Below, piece by piece: positions 43,030 through 50,720 of a DNA stretch of 64,000 nucleotides. The DNA lies in contig NZ_CP045403.1 of NCBI RefSeq assembly GCF_009363695.1, forward strand, positions 3,606,501 through 3,670,500, given 5' to 3'. Origin of the DNA: Bacillus sp. THAF10. GTDB lineage: Bacteria; Bacillota; Bacilli; Bacillales; Bacillaceae_I. The notes beneath the pieces were generated by a model, which was not told the origin of the DNA, did no database searches, and saw only the letters and a list, made by a program, of their open reading frames with translations. How positions within the stretch are numbered: position 1 is the stretch's first letter; each line of letters starts with the position of its first letter. The position numbers and the translations under genes are program-made.

Positions 43030-43096
43030 TGTCAATCCTATTTCTAAATTCATGATAAAATATTGGATAGAAACCCAGAGAACAGAGGAGTACATC

Positions 43097-43789
43097 ATGC
43101 AAAAACGGATATACATCGCTGAAGACGATTATGGCATAAATCAATTGCTTTCTATTCATTTGAAAAAGGACGGCTATCAAGTAGAACAGGCTTATAGCGG
43201 AGAAGAAGTACTAAAGAAATTGGAAGAAAGGGTCCCCGATTTGTTGATATTGGATTTAATGATGCCTGGTATCGATGGATTACAGGTGATTGAACAGGTG
43301 AGGAGGTACTCCAAGGTTCCAATCATGCTACTGACTGCAAGAGGAGAAGATCGCGATAAAGTGGCAGGATTTAAAATTGGGGCGGATGATTATCTAGTCA
43401 AACCTTTTAGTATGGTGGAATTGCTATCAAGGGTGCACGCACTCATTCGTCGGTGCACAGATTATGGTACCGCTGAGCAAGAATTTATTCAAAATGGCGA
43501 CCTTGCCTTTGATACAGTTAATCAGGAGTTTACCGTCAATGGCACCGCTCTTACCTTAAAGCCCAAAGAAACCAAACTCCTTTCTATTTTTATGAACAAT
43601 ATTAACCGGCTCTACACAAAGGCCCAACTATATGAGTTAGTATGGAACACAGACTACCTTGGTGACAGCAACACCATTATGGTGCATATCAGCAGAATTA
43701 GAGAACAAATTGAACCAAACCCAAAATCGCCTATCTACATTAAAACAATTAAAGGGCTAGGATATCGGATGGTACAGCATGAAAGCTAA
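43097..43789 (+). CDS. OmpR/PhoP-family response regulator
   Basis: A 230-aa regulator. Receiver domain: A-E-D-D acidic pocket, phospho-acceptor Asp in L-L-I-L-D-L-M-M-P, T in L-L-T-A-R-G, K in Y-L-V-K-P-F. The C-terminal winged helix (about 130-228) ends I-Y-I-K-T-I-K-G-L-G-Y-R-M. AGAGGAGTACATC fixes ATG 43097; an upstream in-frame codon at 43052 has no ribosome binding site. Overlaps the kinase gene by 11 bases and is divergent from the subtilase operon, which it may control. Confidence 0.92.
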   Translation: MQKRIYIAEDDYGINQLLSIHLKKDGYQVEQAYSGEEVLKKLEERVPDLLILDLMMPGIDGLQVIEQVRRYSKVPIMLLTARGEDRDKVAGFKIGADDYLVKPFSMVELLSRVHALIRRCTDYGTAEQEFIQNGDLAFDTVNQEFTVNGTALTLKPKETKLLSIFMNNINRLYTKAQLYELVWNTDYLGDSNTIMVHISRIREQIEPNPKSPIYIKTIKGLGYRMVQHES

Positions 43790-45143
43790 CACGTTATTTT
43801 CCCTATCCAAAAAGACAAACCTTCCGATAAAAAAACAATTTCTTTTCAACTACACCGTGTTATTTGTCATTCTATTTTTCATAGGCGTTATTACCCTGAT
43901 TGCGAATACTATCTATGTCGAATCAATGTATGAGGATATCGACGAAGCATTTTTGAAGAAGCTTTATCATGATGGGGAAAAGAAGGGATTGGAAGCAGCG
44001 TTTAAAGAGCACGAGCTACCTGACCACGCATATCTTGAATTTTTGAATAAGGATTACAAAATCACACAACAATATAACAGCCCGCATGAGATTGGCCATC
44101 AGTATGAATTACGTAAGTTTCTAAAAGAGATCGATCACTACGACACCGATCTCTTCATTCCAGATGACGGTGGGGACTATCTAGTCTTATATCTACCTGT
44201 GGAACGTTTTTTCCTTGATGTGTTCTTGTTTACCGTACTATTTTTCCTGATATGTTTAATCATAATTTTGCGCTGGTATGTAAAAAGGACCTCCACCCAG
44301 TTTATACAGCCTGTTGAAAAGCTTCTAAGTGGCATAGACTCGATTGCACAAGGGAATTACGATACAAACATCCATTTCCAAGCAAACCAAGAATTAAATG
44401 ATCTTAAGGAAAACATTAATCGAATGGCTGTTAAAATCGGGGAGGAAATCACGCTAAAGGAGCGTTCCGAACACCTTAGAAAACAGTTGATCTTAGACAT
44501 TTCTCACGATTTAAAAACACCATTGACCAATATCCAGGGCTATGCGGAGACACTATGGAAATTCCCCTCCCTTACCCATGAAGAACGCCAACAATATTCA
44601 TCTATCATCATGACCAACAGTACCAAAGCAAACCGGCTCATTCAGGACCTGTTCGACCTCTCTCACCTTGATATGGAAACGAATAAACAACCATTTGAAG
44701 AACATAATTTGACGGAATTAGTCAGAGACATTTTCACCTCATTTGTCGACGAGTTAGAGGCAAAAGGCATTCATTATGAAGTAGAGATACCAGACTGCAG
44801 GCTAATGATGAAGATGGACATCCACCTTTTCGAAAGAGCCATCACAAACCTTCTTCAAAATTGCATTACTCACGGAGGCAACCACCTTGCTCTCTCGTTA
44901 ACCAAAGAACGGCATCATGTTGTACTGACCATTGCAGACAAAGGAACGGGCATACCCAAAGAATATCACGACAAAATTTTCGAACCATTTGTCCGAGTCG
45001 ATGAATCACGCAACACCTACACGGGCGGCACAGGCCTTGGTCTTGCCATAGCCAAAAAAATCATCACCAAACAAAACGGCACCATCACCATTGATCCCAA
45101 CTACACCCAAGGCTGCCGTTTTGTCATTACACTGGGCGGGTAG
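43779..45143 (+). CDS. Sensor histidine kinase
   Basis: A 454-aa membrane kinase with two helices (about 23-46 and 146-168) flanking a ~95-aa extracellular sensor, then HAMP (about 170-222), HisKA with phospho-accepting His in L-D-I-S-H-D-L-K-T-P-L, and HATPase_c with N-L-L-Q-N-C-I-T-H (N box), D-K-G-T-G-I-P (G1) and G-G-T-G-L-G-L-A-I-A (G2). It pairs with the preceding response regulator. The N box ends T-H instead of the usual K-Y/Y-T. Confidence 0.92.
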   Translation: MKANTLFSLSKKTNLPIKKQFLFNYTVLFVILFFIGVITLIANTIYVESMYEDIDEAFLKKLYHDGEKKGLEAAFKEHELPDHAYLEFLNKDYKITQQYNSPHEIGHQYELRKFLKEIDHYDTDLFIPDDGGDYLVLYLPVERFFLDVFLFTVLFFLICLIIILRWYVKRTSTQFIQPVEKLLSGIDSIAQGNYDTNIHFQANQELNDLKENINRMAVKIGEEITLKERSEHLRKQLILDISHDLKTPLTNIQGYAETLWKFPSLTHEERQQYSSIIMTNSTKANRLIQDLFDLSHLDMETNKQPFEEHNLTELVRDIFTSFVDELEAKGIHYEVEIPDCRLMMKMDIHLFERAITNLLQNCITHGGNHLALSLTKERHHVVLTIADKGTGIPKEYHDKIFEPFVRVDESRNTYTGGTGLGLAIAKKIITKQNGTITIDPNYTQGCRFVITLGG

Positions 45144-45226
45144 GTACGGAGGGAGGTACGGAGGGACAGGTCCCTCGTCCCACTAGGTACGGGTCGCGGG
45201 ACGCGGGACCTGTCCCCACGTTCCCA
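45144..45226. repeat. REP type B, double element
   Basis: GGAGGGACAGGTCCCTCGTC-CCA and, 24 bases on, CGCGGGACGCGGGACCTGTC-CCC: two type B palindromes in opposite orientation, beginning at the kinase stop. Confidence 0.8.
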
Positions 45227-45310
45227 TTTATATATCCCTTCAGTCTAGTAATCTAGGTCTGCATGCCAAAAATCTTTATAGATTACTATGCTAGAAAACT
45301 CCTTCTTCTA

Positions 45311-45339
45311 TTGTTACACCTAGAAATCTTTGGTAAAAT
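45311..45339 (+). promoter_or_regulatory. SigA-type promoter of the APH-like gene
   Basis: TTGTTA (45311-45316), 17-base spacer, TAAAAT (45334-45339). It places the transcript start near 45346, giving a leader of about 260 bases before the coding start. Confidence 0.55.
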
Positions 45340-45376
45340 ATTTTATAGAGATGTAAAGAGAGGGGAATTTATACCG

Positions 45377-45397
45377 ATGTGGAATACCTTGAAATGA
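45377..45397 (+). CDS. Leader peptide uORF (M-W-N-T-L-K)
   Basis: Six codons, ATG TGG AAT ACC TTG AAA TGA, preceded by AGAGAGGGGAATTT. Together with the hairpin terminator at 45511 it resembles ribosome-mediated attenuation leaders of Bacillus antibiotic-resistance genes. The link to regulation is inference. Confidence 0.35.
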   Translation: MWNTLK

Positions 45398-45510
45398 TTA
45401 TGTAATTGGATAGAGACAGAAGCACGGTCCTACCTTCTAAGGATACGTCTATTTGTCTATCTAAAATCATTCAAGGGCTACATGGTGTGGACAATTCAAT
45501 TCCCATTACC

Positions 45511-45544
45511 AAGCAGATACCGTTGTATATCTGCTTTTTATTAT
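45511..45544 (+). terminator. Leader terminator (attenuator) before APH-like gene
   Basis: AAGCAGATA / TATCTGCTT with TTTATT following, about 60 bases before the gene it would control and 115 bases after the leader peptide. Confidence 0.7.
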
Positions 45545-45605
45545 GGAAAAAAATACATCTCTATTGCCACAATCATAGAGTCCCTATACATTGGGGGAAT
45601 TTTTT

Positions 45606-46427
45606 ATGAGAAACCAGCAAGAAAAAGAAGAACTGCTTGAAGGTGGAAATGTTACAAACGTCTATCGTTCAGGAGCTACTGTCCGTCGTGAACTAAAACC
45701 AGAAAGCACAAAAATTCACACATTACTAAAACATCTTGATCACAAAGGCTACAAAAATGCTCCCTCCTTTCAAGGGATAGATGAACAAGGTAGAGAGATA
45801 TTGTCCTTTATTGAAGGAGAAGCAGGCAACTATCCGTTAAAAAAATTCATGTGGTCAGATGAAGCTTTGGAAGAAATCGCAAGAATGCTCCGCGGCTATC
45901 ATGATGCTGTGAGTGATTTTCCTATAGATGAAAACTGGCAACCGATTGATAACACACCTCAGCCATTTGAGGTGATATGCCATAATGATTTTGCCATTTA
46001 TAACATTATTTTTAACCATAAGCTTCCAGTAGGAATTATTGATTTTGATAATGCTGGTCCTGGCCCAAGACTTTGGGATATCGCCTACACGCTTTACACC
46101 TGCGTTCCTTTAAGTAGACATTATCATACGGAATCAGGTGAAGCTGTCTTTTATGATCCTTTAAAGGATGCTGACCGTAAAAAACATAGAGTGAAATTGT
46201 TTTTTGATGCGTATGGCATCGATGGTTTGGAGAAGGACCTTATAGAAATGGTATTACTCCGATTAGAAGGCCTTTGTAAAACGATGAAAAGGAAAGCTGC
46301 AGAAGGTGATATGGCTTTCCAAAAAATGATAGATGAAGGACACTATGACCATTACCAAACTGACATTAAATTTATTCGTGAGCATGGTAAAGCGTGGGTT
46401 AAAGGTGTTTTCTTGGACACCCATTAA
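45606..46427 (+). CDS. Aminoglycoside-phosphotransferase-like kinase
   Basis: A 273-aa APH/ChoK-fold protein. Catalytic loop V-I-C-H-N-D-F-A-I-Y-N-I-I-F and metal-binding I-I-D-F-D-N-A-G-P-G are clear. The layout (short N-lobe with T-V-R-R-E-L) resembles the family often named trifolitoxin-immunity or APH-like. It phosphorylates a small molecule; the substrate is unknown, but the leader with uORF and terminator suggests an antibiotic-responsive gene. TTGGGGGAAT precedes ATG 45606. Confidence 0.85.
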   Translation: MRNQQEKEELLEGGNVTNVYRSGATVRRELKPESTKIHTLLKHLDHKGYKNAPSFQGIDEQGREILSFIEGEAGNYPLKKFMWSDEALEEIARMLRGYHDAVSDFPIDENWQPIDNTPQPFEVICHNDFAIYNIIFNHKLPVGIIDFDNAGPGPRLWDIAYTLYTCVPLSRHYHTESGEAVFYDPLKDADRKKHRVKLFFDAYGIDGLEKDLIEMVLLRLEGLCKTMKRKAAEGDMAFQKMIDEGHYDHYQTDIKFIREHGKAWVKGVFLDTH

Positions 46428-46441
46428 CAATAATGATGGAA

Positions 46442-46482
46442 ACACAAGGTCAGAGTTTTAAACACTGATCTTGCGTTTTTTT
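46442..46482 (+). terminator. Terminator after APH-like gene
   Basis: ACACAAGGTCAG pairs with CTGATCTTGCGT across an 11-base loop, followed by seven T. Confidence 0.8.
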
Positions 46483-46496
46483 AATTTAAAGTTTTT

Positions 46497-46605
46497 TCAA
46501 TATACAATGTGAAAATAGTCGAGGAATGTCTAACGCTATTTAACCCTTTCTTAACAACACAAAAATTTCTTTTGAACAAACATTTGTTCAAAAAATACTA
46601 TTCCA
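46497..46605 (+). repeat. ~110-bp dispersed repeat, copy 6
   Basis: Left block TCAATATACAATGTGAAAAT-AGTCGAGGAATGTC; right block TTTTGAACAAACATTTGTTC-AAAAAATACTATTC, whose GAACAAACATTTGTTC is a near-perfect palindrome. Confidence 0.6.
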
Positions 46606-46698
46606 GTCTTTCAATCTATTTCAGCTATATAGAAGGGGGTTCTTCTGGTCTATTATATGGTAAAATATTCATATAATTGCCATTTAGGAGGACATCCT

Positions 46699-47184
46699 TT
46701 GAACAAGCTATTATTATTCACGTTTATTTTGACTCTCTTTCTAACCGGCTGCGACCCTTTTGAAAAAGAAGCAATGGACTTCTATCAAACGACAAAAAGC
46801 ACCAATCTCACTAGGGAACATGTCCAATCTATTTCCATTCACTCGAACGAAAATGAGATCATGACTGTTTTTGGAAAACCTGACACAACAGAAGAAATTC
46901 AGGATCCAAAGTCAACATACCTTATTTACGATGATATAGAATTCGGACTGAAGGAAAGCAAGGTATTTCGATATCACTTCCAAAGAAATCATGAAACTTC
47001 AAAAGGGATAGCAATTGGAGACAAAAAAGATAAAGTCATCAGAGAGTATGGTCAACACTACTACGAACGAGTCGAAGGCGGCAATGAAACGGTGGGTTAT
47101 TTTGATAAAGATAACAGGTTGCAAATAGAGTTTGGCTTTCAAGAGGATAGAGTTGTAACTGTTATTATGGAGGAACTGGAATAA
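46699..47184 (+). CDS. Lipoprotein, unknown function
   Basis: A 161-aa protein with lipobox L-F-L-T-G-C (Cys at about 18). After it come two short homologous-looking segments (E-I-M-T-V-F-G-K-P-D-T and K-V-I-R-E-Y-G-Q-H-Y), reminiscent of BamE/SmpA-like folds. AGGAGGACATCC puts the start at TTG 46699; the frame is open further upstream without support. Confidence 0.7.
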   Translation: MNKLLLFTFILTLFLTGCDPFEKEAMDFYQTTKSTNLTREHVQSISIHSNENEIMTVFGKPDTTEEIQDPKSTYLIYDDIEFGLKESKVFRYHFQRNHETSKGIAIGDKKDKVIREYGQHYYERVEGGNETVGYFDKDNRLQIEFGFQEDRVVTVIMEELE

Positions 47185-47340
47185 CTACAAAAATCCCCCC
47201 ATATCGTTTTTTCTTCATAGTACTAAATATTACTTTTAGCCTTAAAATTGTTATCCCCCTGTAACCCCTCTAAAATCTCCCTGTCATCTCCACCTGTTAG
47301 TATGGGACAGGTCAGATTCTATAGAAACGGGGATGATAGT

Positions 47341-47988
47341 TTGAAACATTTAGTAGCAGGATTTGCATTAGCCGGAGTGTTGGCGTTTAATCCATTGATC
47401 GGTCATGCTGAATTAGGAGATCAAACGCTTGAGCCTGGAATGTGGCATGAAGACGTGAAAGAGTTACAGGAGATTTTAGATGAAAAAGGTTATTTCAAAT
47501 ATAGCGAAACAACTACATACTATGGAGATTATACGACTGATGCTGTGAAAGCATTTCAAGCTGATAAAGATATCGAGGTAACGGGAACTGCCGACGAGGA
47601 AACTTTCAAAGCTTTAGGTGTGGAAAGTAACGAGTCCAATATCGTCGAAGTGGCGAAAAAGTATGAGGGCACACCTTACCAGTGGGGTGGCGAAACTCCT
47701 GAAGAGGGCTTCGACTGCAGCGGCTACCTAAACTATATTTTCGATGAAGCAGAAAACAAAGATCTTCCACGTACGACAAAAGAAATGTATGAAGAAGGAA
47801 CAAAAGTAGAGTCACCAGCAGTTGGCGACATCGTATTCTTTGACGTCGAAGGAAACGGCGTGAGCCACGCAGGCGTCTACATCGGCAATGGTGAATTCTA
47901 CCACGCATCCTCAACAGATGGCGTAAAAGTGAGCGAACTTGACAGTAGCTACTGGAAGGATAAATACATTGGAGCGAAGCGGTTCTAA
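47341..47988 (+). CDS. NlpC/P60 cell-wall endopeptidase with peptidoglycan-binding domain
   Basis: A 215-aa secreted protein: signal peptide (1-24, ending I-G-H-A), a PG_binding_1 domain (about 35-90: D-V-K-E-L-Q-E-I-L-D-E-K-G-Y-F) and a C-terminal NlpC/P60 domain with Cys in G-F-D-C-S-G-Y, His in V-S-H-A-G-V-Y-I-G and H-A-S-S. It should cut gamma-D-Glu-L-Dap bonds in the wall. TTG 47341 is preferred because ACGGGGATG precedes it; an ATG 39 bases upstream would lack a ribosome binding site and a normal signal peptide. Confidence 0.88.
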   Translation: MKHLVAGFALAGVLAFNPLIGHAELGDQTLEPGMWHEDVKELQEILDEKGYFKYSETTTYYGDYTTDAVKAFQADKDIEVTGTADEETFKALGVESNESNIVEVAKKYEGTPYQWGGETPEEGFDCSGYLNYIFDEAENKDLPRTTKEMYEEGTKVESPAVGDIVFFDVEGNGVSHAGVYIGNGEFYHASSTDGVKVSELDSSYWKDKYIGAKRF

Positions 47989-48022
47989 AGGAACGGTACG
48001 GAGGGACAGGTCCCTCGTCCCA
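47989..48022. repeat. REP element type B
   Basis: ACGGTACGGAGGGACAGGTC-CCTCGTCCCA directly after the NlpC/P60 stop codon; nearly identical to the first unit at 45160. Confidence 0.8.
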
Positions 48023-48052
48023 GCCCCTTTCTCACTCAATTAAATTACAAGG

Positions 48053-48086
48053 AAAAGAGACATGTCGTATTGGCATGTTTCTTTTC
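48053..48086 (+). terminator. Rho-independent terminator
   Basis: AAAAGAGACATG / CATGTTTCTTTT with a 9-base loop, downstream of the NlpC/P60 gene. Confidence 0.75.
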
Positions 48087-48128
48087 TTTGAACGGTTTTC
48101 TAGAGTAGTTAAAGAATGACTGGTGCTA

Positions 48129-48185
48129 ATTGCGGCACTTTTGAGAGTTATTTAGATGTTATTGCGAAACTCTAAATGATTGCTG
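48129..48185. repeat. Decayed copy of the array-3 repeat
   Basis: ATTGCGGCACTTTTGAGAGT-T followed by TTATTGCGAAACTCTAAATG and ATTGCTG: units clearly related to array 3 (ATTGCGACACTTTTCGGAGT) but with the period disturbed by deletions. Confidence 0.5.
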
Positions 48186-48355
48186 TAATAGGTTCCTCTC
48201 ACTTTTTCCAAACAAACTTTCTTCCTAAAAACCACGGTACTAATACACTTGCAGCAACCCGTTACCCCTTCCCATCGTCCCATATGTTATACTTCTATAG
48301 AACGGATGCTAGTACGATGCCTCCGCAACGAGATACCTGATGGAGGTGTTAGAAC

Positions 48356-48565
48356 ATGAATAAACGATGGACCCTAGGAAAGATACATGAATTTGTTGAG
48401 AAGAATTCAGATTGTAAACTTTTATCCACGGAATACCATGGATTCTCTCAAAAATTATTATTTAAATGCGCTTGTGGCAGCAATTTTGAAAAGACATTCA
48501 CGAAATTCAAGAATAATCACCAACGCAAGTGTGACGTATGCCAGCCGCCAAAGGCTTCACGATAA
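48356..48565 (+). CDS. Small zinc-ribbon protein
   Basis: A 69-aa protein with C-A-C-G (about 38-41) and C-D-V-C (about 59-62), a four-Cys zinc-ribbon pattern around the segment F-K-C-A-C-G-S-N-F-E-K-T-F-T-K-F. Similar modules occur in phage or homing-endonuclease-associated DNA-binding proteins. GGAGGTGTTAGAAC precedes the ATG. Single gene with its own terminator, upstream of the REP/transposase block. Confidence 0.65.
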   Translation: MNKRWTLGKIHEFVEKNSDCKLLSTEYHGFSQKLLFKCACGSNFEKTFTKFKNNHQRKCDVCQPPKASR

Positions 48566-48575
48566 TTGATTCACT

Positions 48576-48607
48576 AAAAAGCTCCAGTTGATTCTGGAGC
48601 TTTTTTT
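48576..48607 (+). terminator. Rho-independent terminator
   Basis: AAAAAGCTCCAG / CTGGAGCTTTTTTT with a 6-base loop after the zinc-ribbon gene. Confidence 0.9.
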
Positions 48608-48626
48608 CATAGTTGGAACAGGAAAA

Positions 48627-48679
48627 AGGGGCGTGGGGCGTGGGACGTGGGACCTGTCCCCTTGTCTCCTCTTGTCCCC
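48627..48679. repeat. REP element type B at RAYT 3' side
   Basis: GTGGGACGTGGGACCTGTCC-CC (48640-48661) with repeated TGTCCCC to its right. It abuts the stop codon of the transposase at 48681. Confidence 0.8.
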
Positions 48680-48680
48680 C

Positions 48681-49439
48681 TCAAACCCGAGCGATCACAC
48701 TCTTAGAAATTCCAGTCACCCTAGAGAGCTGCCGGATGGACACACCATCTACTTGTTTAACCTTGGCCAACAGAGCATTCCGCTCGCTCCTTTCCATCTG
48801 CTGGAGCATGCTGCTACTAACGACTCCTACCTTCCGAAAATATTCCCTGACCTCGTCGTCGGAAAGCGTTACTCTCTCATGAACTTCCAGGCATTGATCA
48901 TCATTCTCCCTCTCCATAAAATCGGAATACCGCGTTAGCGCCACTTTTCTGTCTGGAGAAAACAAACGCAACCCCTTATCAATATCCACTATCCGCCTCT
49001 TTCTCACATACTCATGCACGCTCGTCCACTTGCTATCCCATACGCTTCGGACCAGCCCAGCTTTAAGCGGATTCTGATGAATATACCGTAACGCTGTGAC
49101 AAAATACTTAGCATCCTCGACACTTTCACTATAGAACCGCCCCTGAAATAAATGACCGCATCTCTTATATTTTGCATTGTACCAATATACATAACTCGAA
49201 CTAACCCTCTTCATGAAATCCGAAATGCTCTCCTCTGTCTCTTTCACAAGGAGGTGAACATGATTATCCATCAAACAATAACCATACAACTCCACACAGC
49301 TTTTCTCTTTGAATTTAGCAAGTGTGCGAAGAAAAACTCTTTTATCCTGCTCATCTTCAAAAATAGTCTGGCGATTCACGCCTCTAAAAACAATATGATA
49401 AATTCCTGTGCGGCTCTTCTTACGGGGGTTTCTAGGCAA
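48681..49439 (-). CDS. REP-associated tyrosine transposase (RAYT, Y1_Tnp)
   Basis: A 252-aa HUH single-strand transposase. Metal-binding H-U-H is M-D-N-H-V-H-L-L-V (His60, His62), and the catalytic tyrosine is in A-L-R-Y-I-H-Q-N-P-L-K-A-G-L-V (about Tyr119). The C-terminal ~50 residues add a helix-turn-helix-like segment (S-I-R-Q-L-S-R-V-T-G-I-S-K-S-V). RAYTs are domesticated relatives of IS200/IS605 transposases that spread REP palindromes. Here type B REPs lie directly on both sides. TTG start with AGAGGTGGTG upstream. Confidence 0.9.
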   Translation of the reverse strand: MPRNPRKKSRTGIYHIVFRGVNRQTIFEDEQDKRVFLRTLAKFKEKSCVELYGYCLMDNHVHLLVKETEESISDFMKRVSSSYVYWYNAKYKRCGHLFQGRFYSESVEDAKYFVTALRYIHQNPLKAGLVRSVWDSKWTSVHEYVRKRRIVDIDKGLRLFSPDRKVALTRYSDFMERENDDQCLEVHERVTLSDDEVREYFRKVGVVSSSMLQQMERSERNALLAKVKQVDGVSIRQLSRVTGISKSVIARV

Positions 49440-49585
49440 AAAAACACCACCTCTTTCCTACGAATAAGTACATTTTCAGATTTTGCAAAAAAATGAAAGG
49501 GAAAACGATCGATGCAAACAGTGGTCATATGTTCAGGATTTTCAGGAGTAAAATCGAGAGAGTTGATAGGGGTAACAATAAAATG

Positions 49586-49628
49586 GGTAGGGACAGGAAT
49601 GGGACGAGGGACCTGTCCCCCCGTCCCA
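49586..49628. repeat. REP element type B at RAYT 5' side
   Basis: GTAGGGACAGGAATGGGACG then AGGGACCTGTCCCCCCGTCC-CA, 150 bases upstream of the transposase start and in the same orientation as the copy on its 3' side. Confidence 0.8.
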
Positions 49629-49736
49629 AACCTCCATTTCATGCCTTAAATTAGACACTTGGGATACACACCCCTCCCTTTTTCCAAACTTTTCTACTAA
49701 AATAATAGGTAGATAGAAAACGAAGGGGTGATTCAC

Positions 49737-50303
49737 TTGAAAAGTAAAATAAACGATTTGTTTAGCGAGCAGCGGAATATTCATGTTCTTTATTCGTATG
49801 AGAATAAAGAGGCATATTTGGAGAAGGTAGTAGATTTTATTCAATCAGGCGTCGCTGCTGAAGAATATGTTATTTTGATTGAGAATCAACGAATTTATCG
49901 GATGATTGAACGCAAGTTAAACACAATACTATCGGAAAATCAAATGAAACTAGTCTGTTGGGTAAACAATTTTGATTTCTATTTTTCAAGTGGTAGCTAT
50001 CATCCTCCTGCTATCTATAACTACTTTGTTAAAACCGTGCAATCATTAGTAGATGACAGGCTCCTTTTCCGGACATGGGCACATGTGGAATGGGCAACGA
50101 TGGAAGGACCGTTACATATTATTGAAGATTTAGAGCGGATTGTCGATGAAGCGGTCATCCACCTTGAATTTCCATTGGTCTGTGCCTATGAAGATGTCAA
50201 AATACCGGAATACCTAAAAAACATCCTATTAGAAACGCACCCATATATATGGATTAAAGATGAATTAGTTGCATCAGAGTCATACCACCCTACTATAAAA
50301 TGA
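49737..50303 (+). CDS. MEDS-domain protein
   Basis: A 188-aa cytosolic protein similar to MEDS (methanogen/methylotroph DcmR-type sensory) domains: H-V-L-Y-S-Y-E-N-K-E-A-Y, V-V-D-F-I-Q-S-G-V-A-A-E-E-Y-V-I-L-I-E-N, and C-A-Y-E-D-V near the end. In Bacillus such proteins often accompany signalling genes. AAGGGGTGATTCAC sets the start at TTG 49737. Single gene; ligand unknown. Confidence 0.75.
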   Translation: MKSKINDLFSEQRNIHVLYSYENKEAYLEKVVDFIQSGVAAEEYVILIENQRIYRMIERKLNTILSENQMKLVCWVNNFDFYFSSGSYHPPAIYNYFVKTVQSLVDDRLLFRTWAHVEWATMEGPLHIIEDLERIVDEAVIHLEFPLVCAYEDVKIPEYLKNILLETHPYIWIKDELVASESYHPTIK

Positions 50304-50305
50304 TA

Positions 50306-50343
50306 AAAAAGAGAGCTTATCAATTTTGATAAGCTCTCTTTCT
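50306..50343. terminator. Bidirectional terminator
   Basis: AGAGAGCTTATCAA / TTGATAAGCTCTCT with a 2-base loop; A-run on the left, TTTCT on the right. It serves both the MEDS gene (+) and the signal-peptide gene (-). Confidence 0.88.
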
Positions 50344-50379
50344 ATAAGGAAAAAAGAAGCTATCCCTCTGTTTTACAAA

Positions 50380-50550
50380 TCAATCTTCAGAAGGTAATGT
50401 TGGGTCATCTGGATCATTGGGTAGGTCGTAGTGAGGGGTTGCAGTTTCTTGGAAATTTAACATTTCGGTACTTGTGAAAGATGTAGATGAAAACCCTAGG
50501 GAGAGGCAAATTACTGTTATTGCAGAGCAAATATACAAAAATTTTCTCAT
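50380..50550 (-). CDS. Phr/PapR-like pro-signal peptide, 56 aa
   Basis: ATG 50550 follows AGGAGGAATTAAAA. The product has a basic start and hydrophobic core (M-R-K-F-L-Y-I-C-S-A-I-T-V-I-C-L-S-L-G-F), a cleavable-looking S-S-T-S-F, and a polar, acidic, Pro-rich C-terminus (Y-D-L-P-N-D-P-D-D-P-T-L-P-S-E-D). This is the layout of exported pro-peptides that are processed and re-imported to bind RRNPP regulators. It is divergent from the RRNPP regulator at 50721, 170 bases away. A TATAAT (minus strand, near 50588) without a good -35 suggests an activator-dependent promoter. Mature peptide not known. Confidence 0.7.
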   Translation of the reverse strand: MRKFLYICSAITVICLSLGFSSTSFTSTEMLNFQETATPHYDLPNDPDDPTLPSED

Positions 50551-50720
50551 TTTTAATTCCTCCTAATCAATTTCTACTACTAGTATAATTATAGTATATT
50601 TTTATGTAATATGAATTCGACGTGTAGGACCATTATCAGAGAAAGTCTTGTATTTTGCTTCAATTTGTAATAAATTGTGCATAATATATGATATTTGTCT
50701 TATTTTTGGGAGGGGACAAA

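Noticed and set aside
45226..45605. T-box or metabolite riboswitch in the APH-like leader
   Set aside because: No T-box AGGGUGGnACCGCG-type sequence or known aptamer core was found; only a uORF and one terminator are visible.
45406..45609. 67-aa frame in the APH-like leader
   Set aside because: Crosses the attenuator hairpin and has no ribosome binding site; the leader is better read as untranslated apart from the six-codon uORF.
48588..48938. Frames on the + strand opposite the transposase
   Set aside because: Antisense shadows of the RAYT gene whose protein motifs are clear on the minus strand.
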